Both the position numbers and the translations under genes were made by a program. Below the pieces are notes generated by a model. It was not told where the DNA came from. It did no database searches and saw only the letters and a program-made list of their open reading frames with translations. Of a stretch of DNA of 42,279 nt, positions 31,165-39,137 are shown piece after piece (the stretch's first letter is position 1; each line of letters begins with the position of its first letter). Source of the stretch: Chloroflexota bacterium (GTDB lineage: Bacteria > Chloroflexota > Dehalococcoidia > Tepidiformales > Tepidiformaceae). The stretch is taken from positions 1 through 42,279 of the forward strand of contig JAPPBY010000016.1 in the NCBI GenBank assembly GCA_026702615.1. The letters run 5' to 3'.

Positions 31165-31923
31165 TTATGACGAGTCGACGTCCGGGGAGCGGCGGGCCCG
31201 CAAGAGGGCGTAGATGAGGACGGCGAGGATCGAGCCGGCGATGGGTCCGACCCAGTAGATCCAGTGGGCGTTCCACTCGCTTCCGAAGATGGCGGGGCCG
31301 AGGGAGCGGGCCGGGTTCATGGAGGCGTTCCCGATGGGTCCCCAGGCGAGGATGGCAAGTCCCACGTAGGAGCCGACGGCGATGGCGGCGAAGCTGCCCT
31401 GGGCTCGCTCGTCGGTGGCGACGCCCATGAGGACGAGGACAAGGAAGAACGCGAGGATGATCTCGGCGAGGAACGCTGCCTCCACGCCGCCGATGCGGGG
31501 GGCGGTGGCGCCGGCATCGCCCGCGTCCCCGACGATCGCGACGATGGCGAGCCCCGCGAGCACGCTGCCGGCAAGCTGCGCGATCACATAGACGAGCGCC
31601 CGCAGCGAGCCGATGCGGCCCGAGAGGCGGAAGGCGAGGGTCACGACGGGGTTGATGTGGGCGCCCGAGACGTGCCCAAGACCGAAGATGACGGCGACCA
31701 CAACCAGCCCGGCCGCGAGGCCCATCCCGACGGGGGTGACGGCGCCGTCGCTGGCGGCGTCAACCGCCACCGCGCCCGCGCTGAAGAAGACGAGGGCAAA
31801 GGTTCCGAGCACCTCGGAGATGCAGGTCGCGGCGATGCTCCGGCGGTCGGCGAGCCAGGCGGCGTCGATGTCGGAGCCCGTCACGGTTTGCCAGAGCGGG
31901 TTCTCGGCCCGGGTCACGATCAC
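31165..31923 (-). CDS. Aquaporin/glycerol facilitator family (MIP) channel
   Basis: The 252-residue product has six membrane segments. The two pore motifs are SGAHINPVVTLAF and NASMNPARSLGP. The first is NPV rather than NPA, which may change pore selectivity; the second is canonical. An N-terminal stretch of about 35 residues precedes the first helix (SEVLGTFALVFFSAGAVAV). The start is GTG; a second GTG two codons later has the better gap to GGAGGT, so the protein may be two residues shorter. TATACT near 31951 on the minus strand may be its -10. Water or small-solute transport is expected. Confidence 0.92.
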   Translation of the reverse strand: MIVTRAENPLWQTVTGSDIDAAWLADRRSIAATCISEVLGTFALVFFSAGAVAVDAASDGAVTPVGMGLAAGLVVVAVIFGLGHVSGAHINPVVTLAFRLSGRIGSLRALVYVIAQLAGSVLAGLAIVAIVGDAGDAGATAPRIGGVEAAFLAEIILAFFLVLVLMGVATDERAQGSFAAIAVGSYVGLAILAWGPIGNASMNPARSLGPAIFGSEWNAHWIYWVGPIAGSILAVLIYALLRARRSPDVDSS

Positions 31924-31980
31924 GCACCTCCACCGCGGCGGCGGAGTATACGGGCGGGATGTGATCGCGCGGGTGGAGGG

Positions 31981-33312
31981 TCAGCGAACGGACTGGTCGT
32001 ACTCGGTGGCAATGTGGCCCTCGGCGACGAGGCGGTCGTACTCCTCGTCGGAGACACCCAGCACCTCCCGGTAGACGTAGTCGTTGTCCTGGCCCAGGGC
32101 GACGGGCGGGCGGCGGATGCCGCCCTCGGAGGCGGGCAGCGCATAGAGCGGTCCGGGATAGACGTACACGCCGATGTCGTCCTCGATCTCGCAGGGCTCA
32201 TAGAGGCCGTGAGCGCGCACGTGGGGGTCATCGAGCACGCGCCAGGAGTGGAGGACGGGAGCGGCGGGGACGCCAGCCGCCTGCAGTCGGTGGAAGAGCG
32301 CCTCGTCCTCGAAGCCGGACGCCCAGCGGGCGATGTTTTCGTCGAGGAAGTCCTGCCTGGCGGCGCGGCCCTTGCCCGTTGCGAGCTCGGGGTCCGCCGC
32401 CCAGTCGGGGTCGCCCATGACGGTGCGGAGGGCCTCCCACTCCTCGTCCGTGGTGACGGTTATGGCGATCCAGCAGTCGTCGCCTTCGCCATCGCCGTCG
32501 GCGGGGAGGCAGGGATAGACACCACACGGGGCGACACCGTCGGCGGCGTACACCGATCGGTTGCCGATGGCCCCCTGCACGTTGCCGGTGAGGGAGTAGT
32601 CAAGGTACGCATGGGAGAACATGGCGACGGCGTTTTCGGACTGGGCAAGCTCGATGAGCTGGCCCTCACCCGTGTTGTTCCGGTGCCACAGGGCGAAGAG
32701 GACGGAGAGCGCGATCTGGGTGCCGCTCACGTAGTCGGCGGCGAAGACGCCGATGATGGGGTCGTCGCCTTCGTAGCCACGCAGCAGCTGGTGCCCCATG
32801 ACGCTCTCGAGGTGAATGCCGAGGACGCGGGCATCGGCGTAGTCGCCGCTCAGACCGTAGCCCGAGGCCCGCACGAAGATGATGTCGTCGCGCTGTTCAC
32901 GTAGCCACTCGTAGGTGATGCCGAGCTTCTCCATCGTGCCGGCGAGGCTGTTCTCGATGACCACATCCGACTGGGCGATGACGCGCCCAAGGATCTCGCG
33001 GCCCTCGGGCCGGCGCAGGTCGACGGTGAAGCTGCGCTTGTTGCGGAACATGCCAACGAAGAGGGAGCAGTAGTTCCAGGAGCGTTCGCCGGGGTCGTTG
33101 TTGGGAAAGCAAATCGTGCTGGGGTAGGCCTTCGCCTCGGCCCGACTGGGGCGCGCACGCGACCCGCGCGTGAGCGGCTGCCAGACGTACTGGTTCTCGG
33201 CCTTGAGCACTTCGGCGCCGAGGTCGCCGAGGATGGCGGTCGAGAACGACCCGGCCCACACGCCGGTGAGGTCGATGACGCGCACGCCTTCAAGCGGCAG
33301 GGGAACGCTCAC
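31981..33312 (-). CDS. CaiB/BaiF (class III) CoA-transferase family protein
   Basis: The roughly 443-residue product transfers CoA between carboxylic acids. It begins PLEGVRVIDLTGVWAGSFST with LGDLGAEVLKAEN, then RNKRSFTVDLRRPEGREI, SDVVIENSLAGTMEKLGI, VRASGYGLSG and LFALWHRNNTGEGQLIELAQSENA, all typical. Substrates cannot be read from sequence. I chose the GTG that stands 7 nt after TACGGT; the GTG three codons earlier would overlap that -10. There is no Shine-Dalgarno. It lies between an aquaporin and a haloacid dehalogenase gene on the same strand. Confidence 0.92.
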   Translation of the reverse strand: MSVPLPLEGVRVIDLTGVWAGSFSTAILGDLGAEVLKAENQYVWQPLTRGSRARPSRAEAKAYPSTICFPNNDPGERSWNYCSLFVGMFRNKRSFTVDLRRPEGREILGRVIAQSDVVIENSLAGTMEKLGITYEWLREQRDDIIFVRASGYGLSGDYADARVLGIHLESVMGHQLLRGYEGDDPIIGVFAADYVSGTQIALSVLFALWHRNNTGEGQLIELAQSENAVAMFSHAYLDYSLTGNVQGAIGNRSVYAADGVAPCGVYPCLPADGDGEGDDCWIAITVTTDEEWEALRTVMGDPDWAADPELATGKGRAARQDFLDENIARWASGFEDEALFHRLQAAGVPAAPVLHSWRVLDDPHVRAHGLYEPCEIEDDIGVYVYPGPLYALPASEGGIRRPPVALGQDNDYVYREVLGVSDEEYDRLVAEGHIATEYDQSVR

Positions 33313-33319
33313 GGCGCGC

Positions 33320-33325
33320 ACCGTA
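33320..33325 (-). promoter_or_regulatory. -10 hexamer before the CoA-transferase gene
   Basis: TACGGT on the minus strand ends 7 nt before the chosen GTG start, which fits a leaderless transcript. The -35 box is unclear. Confidence 0.35.
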
Positions 33326-33362
33326 CGCGACGGACGCTGGATCCGCGAGCCCCGGCCCGGTG

Positions 33363-34058
33363 TCAGAGGAGGGCGTCAGCGAGCTCGGTGAAGCCGGGGA
33401 CGGTGAGGTCGGGCTGGAGGGGGGAGTCCTCGTAGGGAAGGTCCTGGCGGTTGACGAAGGCGGCGCGGAAGCCGCAGGCGCGGGCGCCGAGGACATCGAA
33501 GGAGTTGGCGGAGACCATGAGGCACTGGGACGGCTCGAGCCCCAGCCTCGTGGCAGCGTGGCGGTAGACGCCGGGATGGGGCTTGAACGCGCCCACCTCG
33601 GCAACCGAGATGATGGCGTCGAAGTCCCAGCCGATACGGTTCGTGGCGAGGTGCTCGAGGAAGTGCGGTTCGCCGTTTGAGAGGGCGACAAGGTCGTAGC
33701 GATGCTTGAGCCGATGGAGCGCGGGAAGCACTTCCGGGTACGGGTTCAGGTTCTGCCAGAAGGCCATGATCTCGTCGTCCGCACCATCGTCGAAATTGAT
33801 GCGGTTGAGGCGGAGGACGTAGCGGAGAGCGCGGCGGCACGTTTCGAGGTAGCCGCTGTGGCCCAGCAGCAGGATGTTGTCCTGGTACTGCTCGATGCGC
33901 TGGCGGGCTCGCCACTGCGCCCAGAACTCCGCGGGATCGGCGTCGAGGCCGCGTTCGGCGAACCAGCGTCCCAGCGGCGGCTCGAGGCTGCCGCCGAGGT
34001 CGAGCACCGTACCGAACAGGTCGAAGGTGAGGGCACGGACGCCGTCGAAACCGGACAT
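33363..34058 (-). CDS. Haloacid dehalogenase, type II (HAD superfamily)
   Basis: The 231-residue product matches L-2-haloacid dehalogenases: LTFDLFGTVLD with nucleophile Asp13, a small helical cap (about 25-110), LVALSNGEPHFLEH, then FKPHPGVYRHA with the lysine, and SANSFDVLGARACGFRAAFVNR. The SxNxxD pattern near the end is typical of type II dehalogenases rather than phosphatases. It probably hydrolyses 2-haloalkanoic acids to hydroxy acids in the cytoplasm. The ATG has no Shine-Dalgarno and lies 8 nt after TATCCT. It is divergent from the LLM oxidoreductase gene. A phosphatase activity remains possible. Confidence 0.88.
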   Translation of the reverse strand: MSGFDGVRALTFDLFGTVLDLGGSLEPPLGRWFAERGLDADPAEFWAQWRARQRIEQYQDNILLLGHSGYLETCRRALRYVLRLNRINFDDGADDEIMAFWQNLNPYPEVLPALHRLKHRYDLVALSNGEPHFLEHLATNRIGWDFDAIISVAEVGAFKPHPGVYRHAATRLGLEPSQCLMVSANSFDVLGARACGFRAAFVNRQDLPYEDSPLQPDLTVPGFTELADALL

Positions 34059-34165
34059 GGGGCGGGAGGATAGCGGGTCGGGCCGCGCGGGTTCGACAAG
34101 AACGCCGAAAACGCCCACGATTGCCCGTGACCCGCGACCAGCCGGTCGACCGGGGGGAGCTACGT

Positions 34166-35284
34166 ATGAAGTTCGGCGTCTTCTTCGAGATATCGGTGCC
34201 GCGTCCGTGGGGCCCGGAGACCGAATACACGGTCTACCAGAATTGCCTGGAGCAGGCCCGGCTCGCGGACGAGCTCGGGTTCGACCAGGCGTGGGCGGTG
34301 GAGCACCACTTCCTCGAGGAGTACTCGCACTGCTCGGCGCCGGAGATCTTCCTGACCGCGATCGCGATGCAGACGAAGCAGATCCGGGTGGGGCACGGCA
34401 TCGTGACGTGCGTCCCGGAGCTGAACAACCCGATCCGCTCGGCTGAGCGGGCCGCCGTGCTCGACCTCGTGTCGGGCGGGCGCCTGGAGTTCGGCACGGG
34501 GCGCTCGGCGACGTGGACCGAGCTCGGCGGCTTCGGCGCGAATCCCGACGAGACGAAGAAGACGTGGGACGAGTACGTGCGCGTCATCCCGAAGATGTGG
34601 ACGCAGGAGCGCTTCAGCTGGCAGGGCCGGGCGTTCTCGATGCCGGAGCGCAGCATCCTGCCGAAGCCCTACCAGAAGCCGCACCCGCCGATGTGGGTCG
34701 CGGTAACGAGCGTGGGCACGGAGATCGACGCGGCGCAGCGTGGCCTCGGGAGCCTCGGGCTCTCCTTCGGGGGCGTGGGCGAGCAGGCACAGAAGATCGC
34801 GGGCTACCGCAAGCGCATCCAGTCGTGCGACCCCGTGGGCGATTTCGTGAACGAGCAGGTGAACACGGTCAGCTTCCTCTACTGCCACGAGGACGACGAG
34901 AAGGGGATCACAACGGGCCAGCGCATGGCGGGCACGTTCAACTACCTCTCGGAGCAGACGCTGGCGACGCGGCAGGCGTACCCGACGCCCTCGTACCTGT
35001 CGCCGGGGCTGCTCTACCAGCTGCGGCAGGAATCGACGAGCGGACCCGAGGGTCGCGTCCCAGAAGGACTCACGATCGGCGACCCGCACCGGGTGGCGCA
35101 GGCCGTGGCACGCTGGGAGGAGGCGGGGGTGGACCGCATCAACTTCCTGCTGAACGTCCACGAGATGGTTCCGCAGGAGGACGTGCTCGCCTCGATGCGG
35201 CTGTTCGCGAAGGAAGTGATGCCGCAGTTCCAGCAGGACGAGGCGCCCGAGCCGGCTGGCGCGACGGCGGCGGGTGGCGCCTGA
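34166..35284 (+). CDS. LLM-class flavin-dependent oxidoreductase (luciferase-like)
   Basis: The 372-residue TIM-barrel protein is a bacterial-luciferase-type enzyme that uses FMNH2 or F420. Markers are MKFGVFFEISVPRPWG, EQARLADELGFDQAWAVEHHFLEEYSHCSAPEIFL, IRVGHGIVTCVPELNNPIRSAERAAVLD and the RLEFGTGRS motif. The long GxGxS-like loop is in order. The reaction is unknown; such enzymes often oxidise or split organic substrates. The ATG has GGGGGGAG upstream. The stop overlaps the start of the acetoacetate-decarboxylase-like gene, so the two are coupled and probably act on the same compound. Confidence 0.92.
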   Translation: MKFGVFFEISVPRPWGPETEYTVYQNCLEQARLADELGFDQAWAVEHHFLEEYSHCSAPEIFLTAIAMQTKQIRVGHGIVTCVPELNNPIRSAERAAVLDLVSGGRLEFGTGRSATWTELGGFGANPDETKKTWDEYVRVIPKMWTQERFSWQGRAFSMPERSILPKPYQKPHPPMWVAVTSVGTEIDAAQRGLGSLGLSFGGVGEQAQKIAGYRKRIQSCDPVGDFVNEQVNTVSFLYCHEDDEKGITTGQRMAGTFNYLSEQTLATRQAYPTPSYLSPGLLYQLRQESTSGPEGRVPEGLTIGDPHRVAQAVARWEEAGVDRINFLLNVHEMVPQEDVLASMRLFAKEVMPQFQQDEAPEPAGATAAGGA

Positions 35285-36045
35285 TGCCACTGACGGGAAC
35301 ACGCGACCTCTCGACCATCGCCGACACCGCTCCGCTCCTGACCAGCCTCGAGACCGAGCCCTGGGAGCTGAAGGGGGCGCAGCACCTGCAGCTCCACTAC
35401 GAGCTCGGCGGCGACCGGCAGGCGCTGCTGCCACCCGCCCTGCACCCCAGCATCCCCCCGACGCTGCTGGTCAACGTGACGCGCGTGCCGGACAGCGAGG
35501 TGGGGGCTTTCACGCTGGCGACGGTGCGGGTCGGGTGCCGTGCGGGCGCGCGCCCGCGCGGCCTGCTCGTGCGGGGCTACTGCGACTCCGCGGCGGCGGC
35601 GAGCGTCCTGCGCGAGCGCTGGGGCTTTCCCGTCGACCTGGCGGACGTGCACCTCGATCCGAGCTACGCGCGGGCCACGACGAGCGTGACGCTCGACGGC
35701 GCCACGATCCTCGCAGGCGAGCTCGTCGACCCCCAGCCGATCACGGGCGCGGACGTGCAGTACATGGCGACCCTCGCCCTCGCCCGCGTGGCTCGGGACG
35801 GCGAGGAGACGCTGCTGACCCAGGTCGATCCGGACTACACCTTCGACCGGGCGCAGCGGGGCGTCCCGCGTCTGACCGCGTTCGAAGCGGGGGCGTGGAA
35901 CCTTCCCGGCGCGAGCGCTGCCCACCCCATCTCCGCCTCGCTGACCACGGTCGACATGACGCTGCCGCGCCTTCGCTACCTCGTCCACCCGGACCGGGAT
36001 CCGCTAAAGGCAGTCGAGCGGCTGCCCCAGCCACAGCCAGCCTGA
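35284..36045 (+). CDS. Acetoacetate decarboxylase-like domain protein
   Basis: The 253-residue product looks like the acetoacetate decarboxylase (ADC) superfamily: LHYELGGDRQALLPPALHPSIPPTLLVNVTRVPDSEVGAFTLATVRVGCRAGARPRG gives the family order of strands with the RxxGxxRG-like turn, and RGLLVRGYCDSAAAASVLRERWGFPVDLADV follows. The lysine that forms the Schiff base in true ADC is not evident where expected, so a different reaction is likely. It overlaps the LLM gene by 1 nt (TGATG), a coupling that suggests one pathway. The family call is moderate; the function is unknown. Confidence 0.65.
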   Translation: MPLTGTRDLSTIADTAPLLTSLETEPWELKGAQHLQLHYELGGDRQALLPPALHPSIPPTLLVNVTRVPDSEVGAFTLATVRVGCRAGARPRGLLVRGYCDSAAAASVLRERWGFPVDLADVHLDPSYARATTSVTLDGATILAGELVDPQPITGADVQYMATLALARVARDGEETLLTQVDPDYTFDRAQRGVPRLTAFEAGAWNLPGASAAHPISASLTTVDMTLPRLRYLVHPDRDPLKAVERLPQPQPA

Positions 36046-36090
36046 GGCCTCGGGGCCGGGAACGCTTGCACAGCCCTACTCTTGCTGAGC

Positions 36091-36096
36091 TATACT
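36091..36096 (+). promoter_or_regulatory. -10 hexamer of the 36124-36589 gene pair
   Basis: TATACT is a near-consensus -10 located 27 nt before the first GTG. The best -35 (TTGCAC at 36066) is 19 nt away, which is long. GGAAGG before the GTG is the ribosome site. Confidence 0.45.
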
Positions 36097-36123
36097 GATG
36101 GCACAACGCCGTGAGGAAGGGCC

Positions 36124-36336
36124 GTGACGACTGAAAAGGCGAAGGTTGAGCCCGAGGATCTGCTCGATCGCGACCCTCAGGATCTCGTCGAAGTCGGGCC
36201 CGACGGCGTTGAGCGCCTCTTCGGGATGACGCTGGAAGAGCACAAGGCCCTAAAGCGGCCAGCGACGCCTGAGCTCATCGATTGGGCCGAAAAGAAGGCT
36301 GCCGAGCACGACGCGCGCCACCGCGATGGCGCCTAG
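36124..36336 (+). CDS. Small acidic protein, candidate antitoxin
   Basis: The 70-residue product is charged and helical (VEPEDLLDRDPQDLVEVGPDGVERLFGMTLEEHKALKRPATPELIDWAEKKAAEHDARH), with no known DNA-binding domain. It starts with GTG behind GGAAGG and overlaps the next gene by 11 nt. The next gene looks RelE-like, and an acidic protein directly upstream of such a toxin is the classic type II antitoxin place. That role is inference from size, charge and context. Confidence 0.6.
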   Translation: MTTEKAKVEPEDLLDRDPQDLVEVGPDGVERLFGMTLEEHKALKRPATPELIDWAEKKAAEHDARHRDGA

Positions 36337-36589
36337 GGCGACCGTCACCCGCACTGACGAAGCACGGGTACAGGCGCGGAGGCTCCAGCTAGAGTCTCCG
36401 ACTTTCTCGGAAGCGCTACTGTCGATCGAGTGGGCACTGGCCCAGAATCCGCTGCTGGGGGACAGGACGAGCGAGGCGGGATTGTACGCCTATGAGCGGG
36501 GACCGGCGGCCGGTAGCCCCGGAATCCGTGCGACCTACCGGTACCGGCCCGGCGAGGTCTTGATCGTCGCGGTCGAACTGGTCGACTAG
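36326..36589 (+). CDS. RelE/ParE-like toxin candidate
   Basis: The 87-residue product ends with the strand pattern IRATYRYRPGEVLIVAVEL, which resembles the last two strands of RelE/ParE-fold toxins, and begins with a helix rich in arginine (DEARVQARRLQ). The middle (WALAQNPLLGDRTSEAGLYAYERG) fits the RelE-like pattern of helix, NP and the loop before the strands. No catalytic residues can be assigned with confidence. It overlaps its partner gene by 11 nt and the convergent sdhB gene by 4 nt. It could be an active RNase-type toxin, or a gyrase-targeting one. Confidence 0.6.
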   Translation: MAPRATVTRTDEARVQARRLQLESPTFSEALLSIEWALAQNPLLGDRTSEAGLYAYERGPAAGSPGIRATYRYRPGEVLIVAVELVD

Positions 36590-37335
36590 CCCCGGCCGAA
36601 GAGCTTGGAGCCGAGCCAGCGGATGGGGTCGAAGTAGCGGTCGGCGACGCGCTCCTTCAGGGGGATGATGGCGTTGTCCGTGATGTGGATCTCTTCCGGA
36701 CAGACCTCGGTGCAGCACTTGGTGATGTTGCAGTAGCCAACGCCGGCGTCCTTGCGGGCGAGCTCGAGCCGGTCCTCGGTGTCGAGGGGGTGCATCTCGA
36801 GCTCGGCGAGGCGGACGAAGAAGCGCGGTCCGGCAAACTCGGGCTTGTTCTCGGGATGGTCGCGGATGACGTGGCAGACGTCCTGGCAGAGGAAGCACTC
36901 GATGCACTTGCGGAACTCCTGCCCGCGCTCGATGTCCTCCTGCATCATCCGGTAGGTGCCGTCGGCCTCGGGGGCGCGCGGCTTGAAGGCCGGGATTGTC
37001 TTGGCCACTTCGTAGTTGAACGAGACGTCGGTGACGAGGTCGCGGATGAGGGGCCACGTCTTCATGGGGGCGACGGTAATCTGCTCGCCGGGCTCGAACA
37101 GGTTCATGCGCGTCATGCACATGAGGCGGGGTTCGCCGTTGATCTCGGCGCTGCAGGAACCACACTTGCCGGCCTTGCAGTTCCAGCGGACGGCAAGGTC
37201 GGGGGCCTGCGTGGCCTGAATGCGATGAATGACGTCGAGGACGACCTGGCCTTCCTCGACCTCGACCGAGTAGTCCTGCCAGTCGCCGCTCTCGGCATCG
37301 CCACGGAACACGCGCATGTTCGCTGTTTCGCTCAT
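36586..37335 (-). CDS. sdhB: Succinate dehydrogenase/fumarate reductase iron-sulfur subunit
   Basis: The 249-residue product carries the electron-transfer clusters. A plant-type [2Fe-2S] domain has CKAGKCGSC and a later Cys (RLMCMTRMN). Two ferredoxin-type cysteine groups follow (CIECFLCQDVC, and CNITKCCTEVCPE) for the [4Fe-4S] and [3Fe-4S] clusters. It is third in the sdhCAB order with 2-nt and 3-nt gaps. Together with the long membrane subunit, the set resembles mycobacterial Sdh1. The direction of catalysis (succinate oxidation or fumarate reduction) cannot be told from sequence. Confidence 0.95.
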   Translation of the reverse strand: MSETANMRVFRGDAESGDWQDYSVEVEEGQVVLDVIHRIQATQAPDLAVRWNCKAGKCGSCSAEINGEPRLMCMTRMNLFEPGEQITVAPMKTWPLIRDLVTDVSFNYEVAKTIPAFKPRAPEADGTYRMMQEDIERGQEFRKCIECFLCQDVCHVIRDHPENKPEFAGPRFFVRLAELEMHPLDTEDRLELARKDAGVGYCNITKCCTEVCPEEIHITDNAIIPLKERVADRYFDPIRWLGSKLFGRG

Positions 37336-37337
37336 GG

Positions 37338-39134
37338 TTACTCCTCGAACAGCTCCTGCAGTTCGGCGGGCATCTCGGGAAGGGGCGAGGTCGTGACCTC
37401 CATCTCCCCATCGGAGCCCTGGCGGATGACGACGTTCTTGTTGCCCCACTCGGCATCGTTCGGACCGGGATAGTCGTCGCGAGTGTGACCGCCGCGGCTC
37501 TCCTGGCGAACGTTGGCGGCACGGGCCGTGGCCTCGGAGACGGTCAGAAGCGCCTGCAGGTCCATGGCCAGGTGCCAGCCGGGGTTGTACTGCTGGTGCC
37601 CGTAGACGCCCACGTTGGCGGCACGGCCCTTGTAGCCGTCGATGCGCTCGCGCGCCTCGAGCAGCTCCGACTCGGTGCGGATGATGCCGACGAGGCTGTG
37701 CATCGTCTCCTGGAGGTCGCGCTGGATGTCGTACGGCCCCTCGGCGCCGTCGCGCTCGAAGGGGGCGCGCATTTCCGCGACGATCTCCTCGACCTGCGCG
37801 TCGTCGGTTTCGGGGGCGGATGTCTGGGCGGCGGCGTCCTCGGCGGCGCCGAGACCGGCGCGGCGTCCGAAGACGACGAGGTCGGAGAGGGAGTTGCCGC
37901 CGAGACGGTTGGCGCCGTGCATGCCGCCGGCGCACTCGCCCGCGGCGTAGAGCCCGGCGACGGTGGTGGCGGCGGTGTCCGCATCGACGCGGATACCACC
38001 CATGATGTAGTGCATCGTGGGGCCGACTTCCATCGGCTGGGCGGTGATGTCGACGTCGGCGAGCTGCTTGAACTGGTGGTACATGCTCGGCAGGCGGCGT
38101 CGGATGTACTCGGTGGACCGCCGCGTGGCGATATCGAGGAAGACCCCGCCGTGGGGGCTGCCACGGCCGGCCTTCACCTCGGAGTTGATGGCGCGGGCCA
38201 CCTCGTCGCGGGGGAGGAGGTCGGGGGTGCGGCGGTTGTTCTCCTTGTCCTCGTACCAGGCGTCCGCTTCGTCGATCGTGTCGGCTGTCTCGGCCGCGAA
38301 GAAGTCTGGGATGTAGTTGAACATGAAGCGTTCGCCGTCGCTGTTGCGCAGCGTGCCGCCGTCGCCGCGGACGCCCTCGGTCACGAGGATGCCGCGCACA
38401 CTGGGGGGCCAGACCATGCCAGTGGGGTGGAACTGGACGCACTCCATATCGATCAGCTCGGCGCCCGCCCAGTAGGCGAGAGCGTGCCCATCGCCGGTGT
38501 ACTCCCACGAGTTGGAGGTGACGGCGAAGGCCTTACCCGTGCCACCCGTGGCGAGAACGGTGGACTTGGCGTTGAAGACGAGCAGGTTGCCGCTCTCGCG
38601 CCAGTAGGCGACGGCGCCGGAGACGCGGTCGCCGTCCTTCAGGAGGCGGGAGACGGTGCACTCCATGAACACGTCGATGCCGTTGTGGACGGCGTGCTGC
38701 TGGAGCGTGCGGATGAGCTCGAGGCCCGTGCGGTCGCCGACGTGGGCGAGGCGGGCATAGCGATGGCCGCCGAAGTCGCGCTGGAGGATGCGGCCGTCGT
38801 CGGTGCGGTCGAAGAGGGCGCCCCACTGCTCGAGTTCGTTCACGCGGTCGGGGGCTTCCTGGGCGTGGAGCTGGGCCATGCGCCAGTTGTTGAGCATCTT
38901 GCCGCCGCGCATGGTGTCGCGGAAGTGGACGCGCCAGTTGTCCTGGGGCCAGACGTTGCCGAGCGCAGCGGCGATGCCGCCCTCGGCCATGACCGTGTGG
39001 GCCTTGCCCAGGAGCGACTTGCAGATGAGGGCGGTGCGGGCGCCCTGGGCGGACGCCTCGATGGCGGCGCGCAGGCCGGCCCCGCCGGCCCCGATGACGA
39101 TGACGTCGTAGTCGTGGCGCTCGTACTCAACCAT
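37338..39134 (-). CDS. sdhA: Succinate dehydrogenase/fumarate reductase flavoprotein subunit
   Basis: The 598-residue product binds FAD and the substrate. The dinucleotide fold is VIVIGAGGAGLRAAIEA, and His46 in GKAHTVMAEGG is the covalent FAD site. Active-site features include QFHPTGM, EGVRGDGG, and PRDEVARAI with the catalytic arginine, followed by GGIRVDADTAATTVAGLYAAGE and GANRLGGNSL. Length is normal. It lies between the membrane subunit and SdhB genes with 2-3 nt gaps, so it is clearly in one operon. Confidence 0.96.
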   Translation of the reverse strand: MVEYERHDYDVIVIGAGGAGLRAAIEASAQGARTALICKSLLGKAHTVMAEGGIAAALGNVWPQDNWRVHFRDTMRGGKMLNNWRMAQLHAQEAPDRVNELEQWGALFDRTDDGRILQRDFGGHRYARLAHVGDRTGLELIRTLQQHAVHNGIDVFMECTVSRLLKDGDRVSGAVAYWRESGNLLVFNAKSTVLATGGTGKAFAVTSNSWEYTGDGHALAYWAGAELIDMECVQFHPTGMVWPPSVRGILVTEGVRGDGGTLRNSDGERFMFNYIPDFFAAETADTIDEADAWYEDKENNRRTPDLLPRDEVARAINSEVKAGRGSPHGGVFLDIATRRSTEYIRRRLPSMYHQFKQLADVDITAQPMEVGPTMHYIMGGIRVDADTAATTVAGLYAAGECAGGMHGANRLGGNSLSDLVVFGRRAGLGAAEDAAAQTSAPETDDAQVEEIVAEMRAPFERDGAEGPYDIQRDLQETMHSLVGIIRTESELLEARERIDGYKGRAANVGVYGHQQYNPGWHLAMDLQALLTVSEATARAANVRQESRGGHTRDDYPGPNDAEWGNKNVVIRQGSDGEMEVTTSPLPEMPAELQELFEE

Positions 39135-39137
39135 CGG

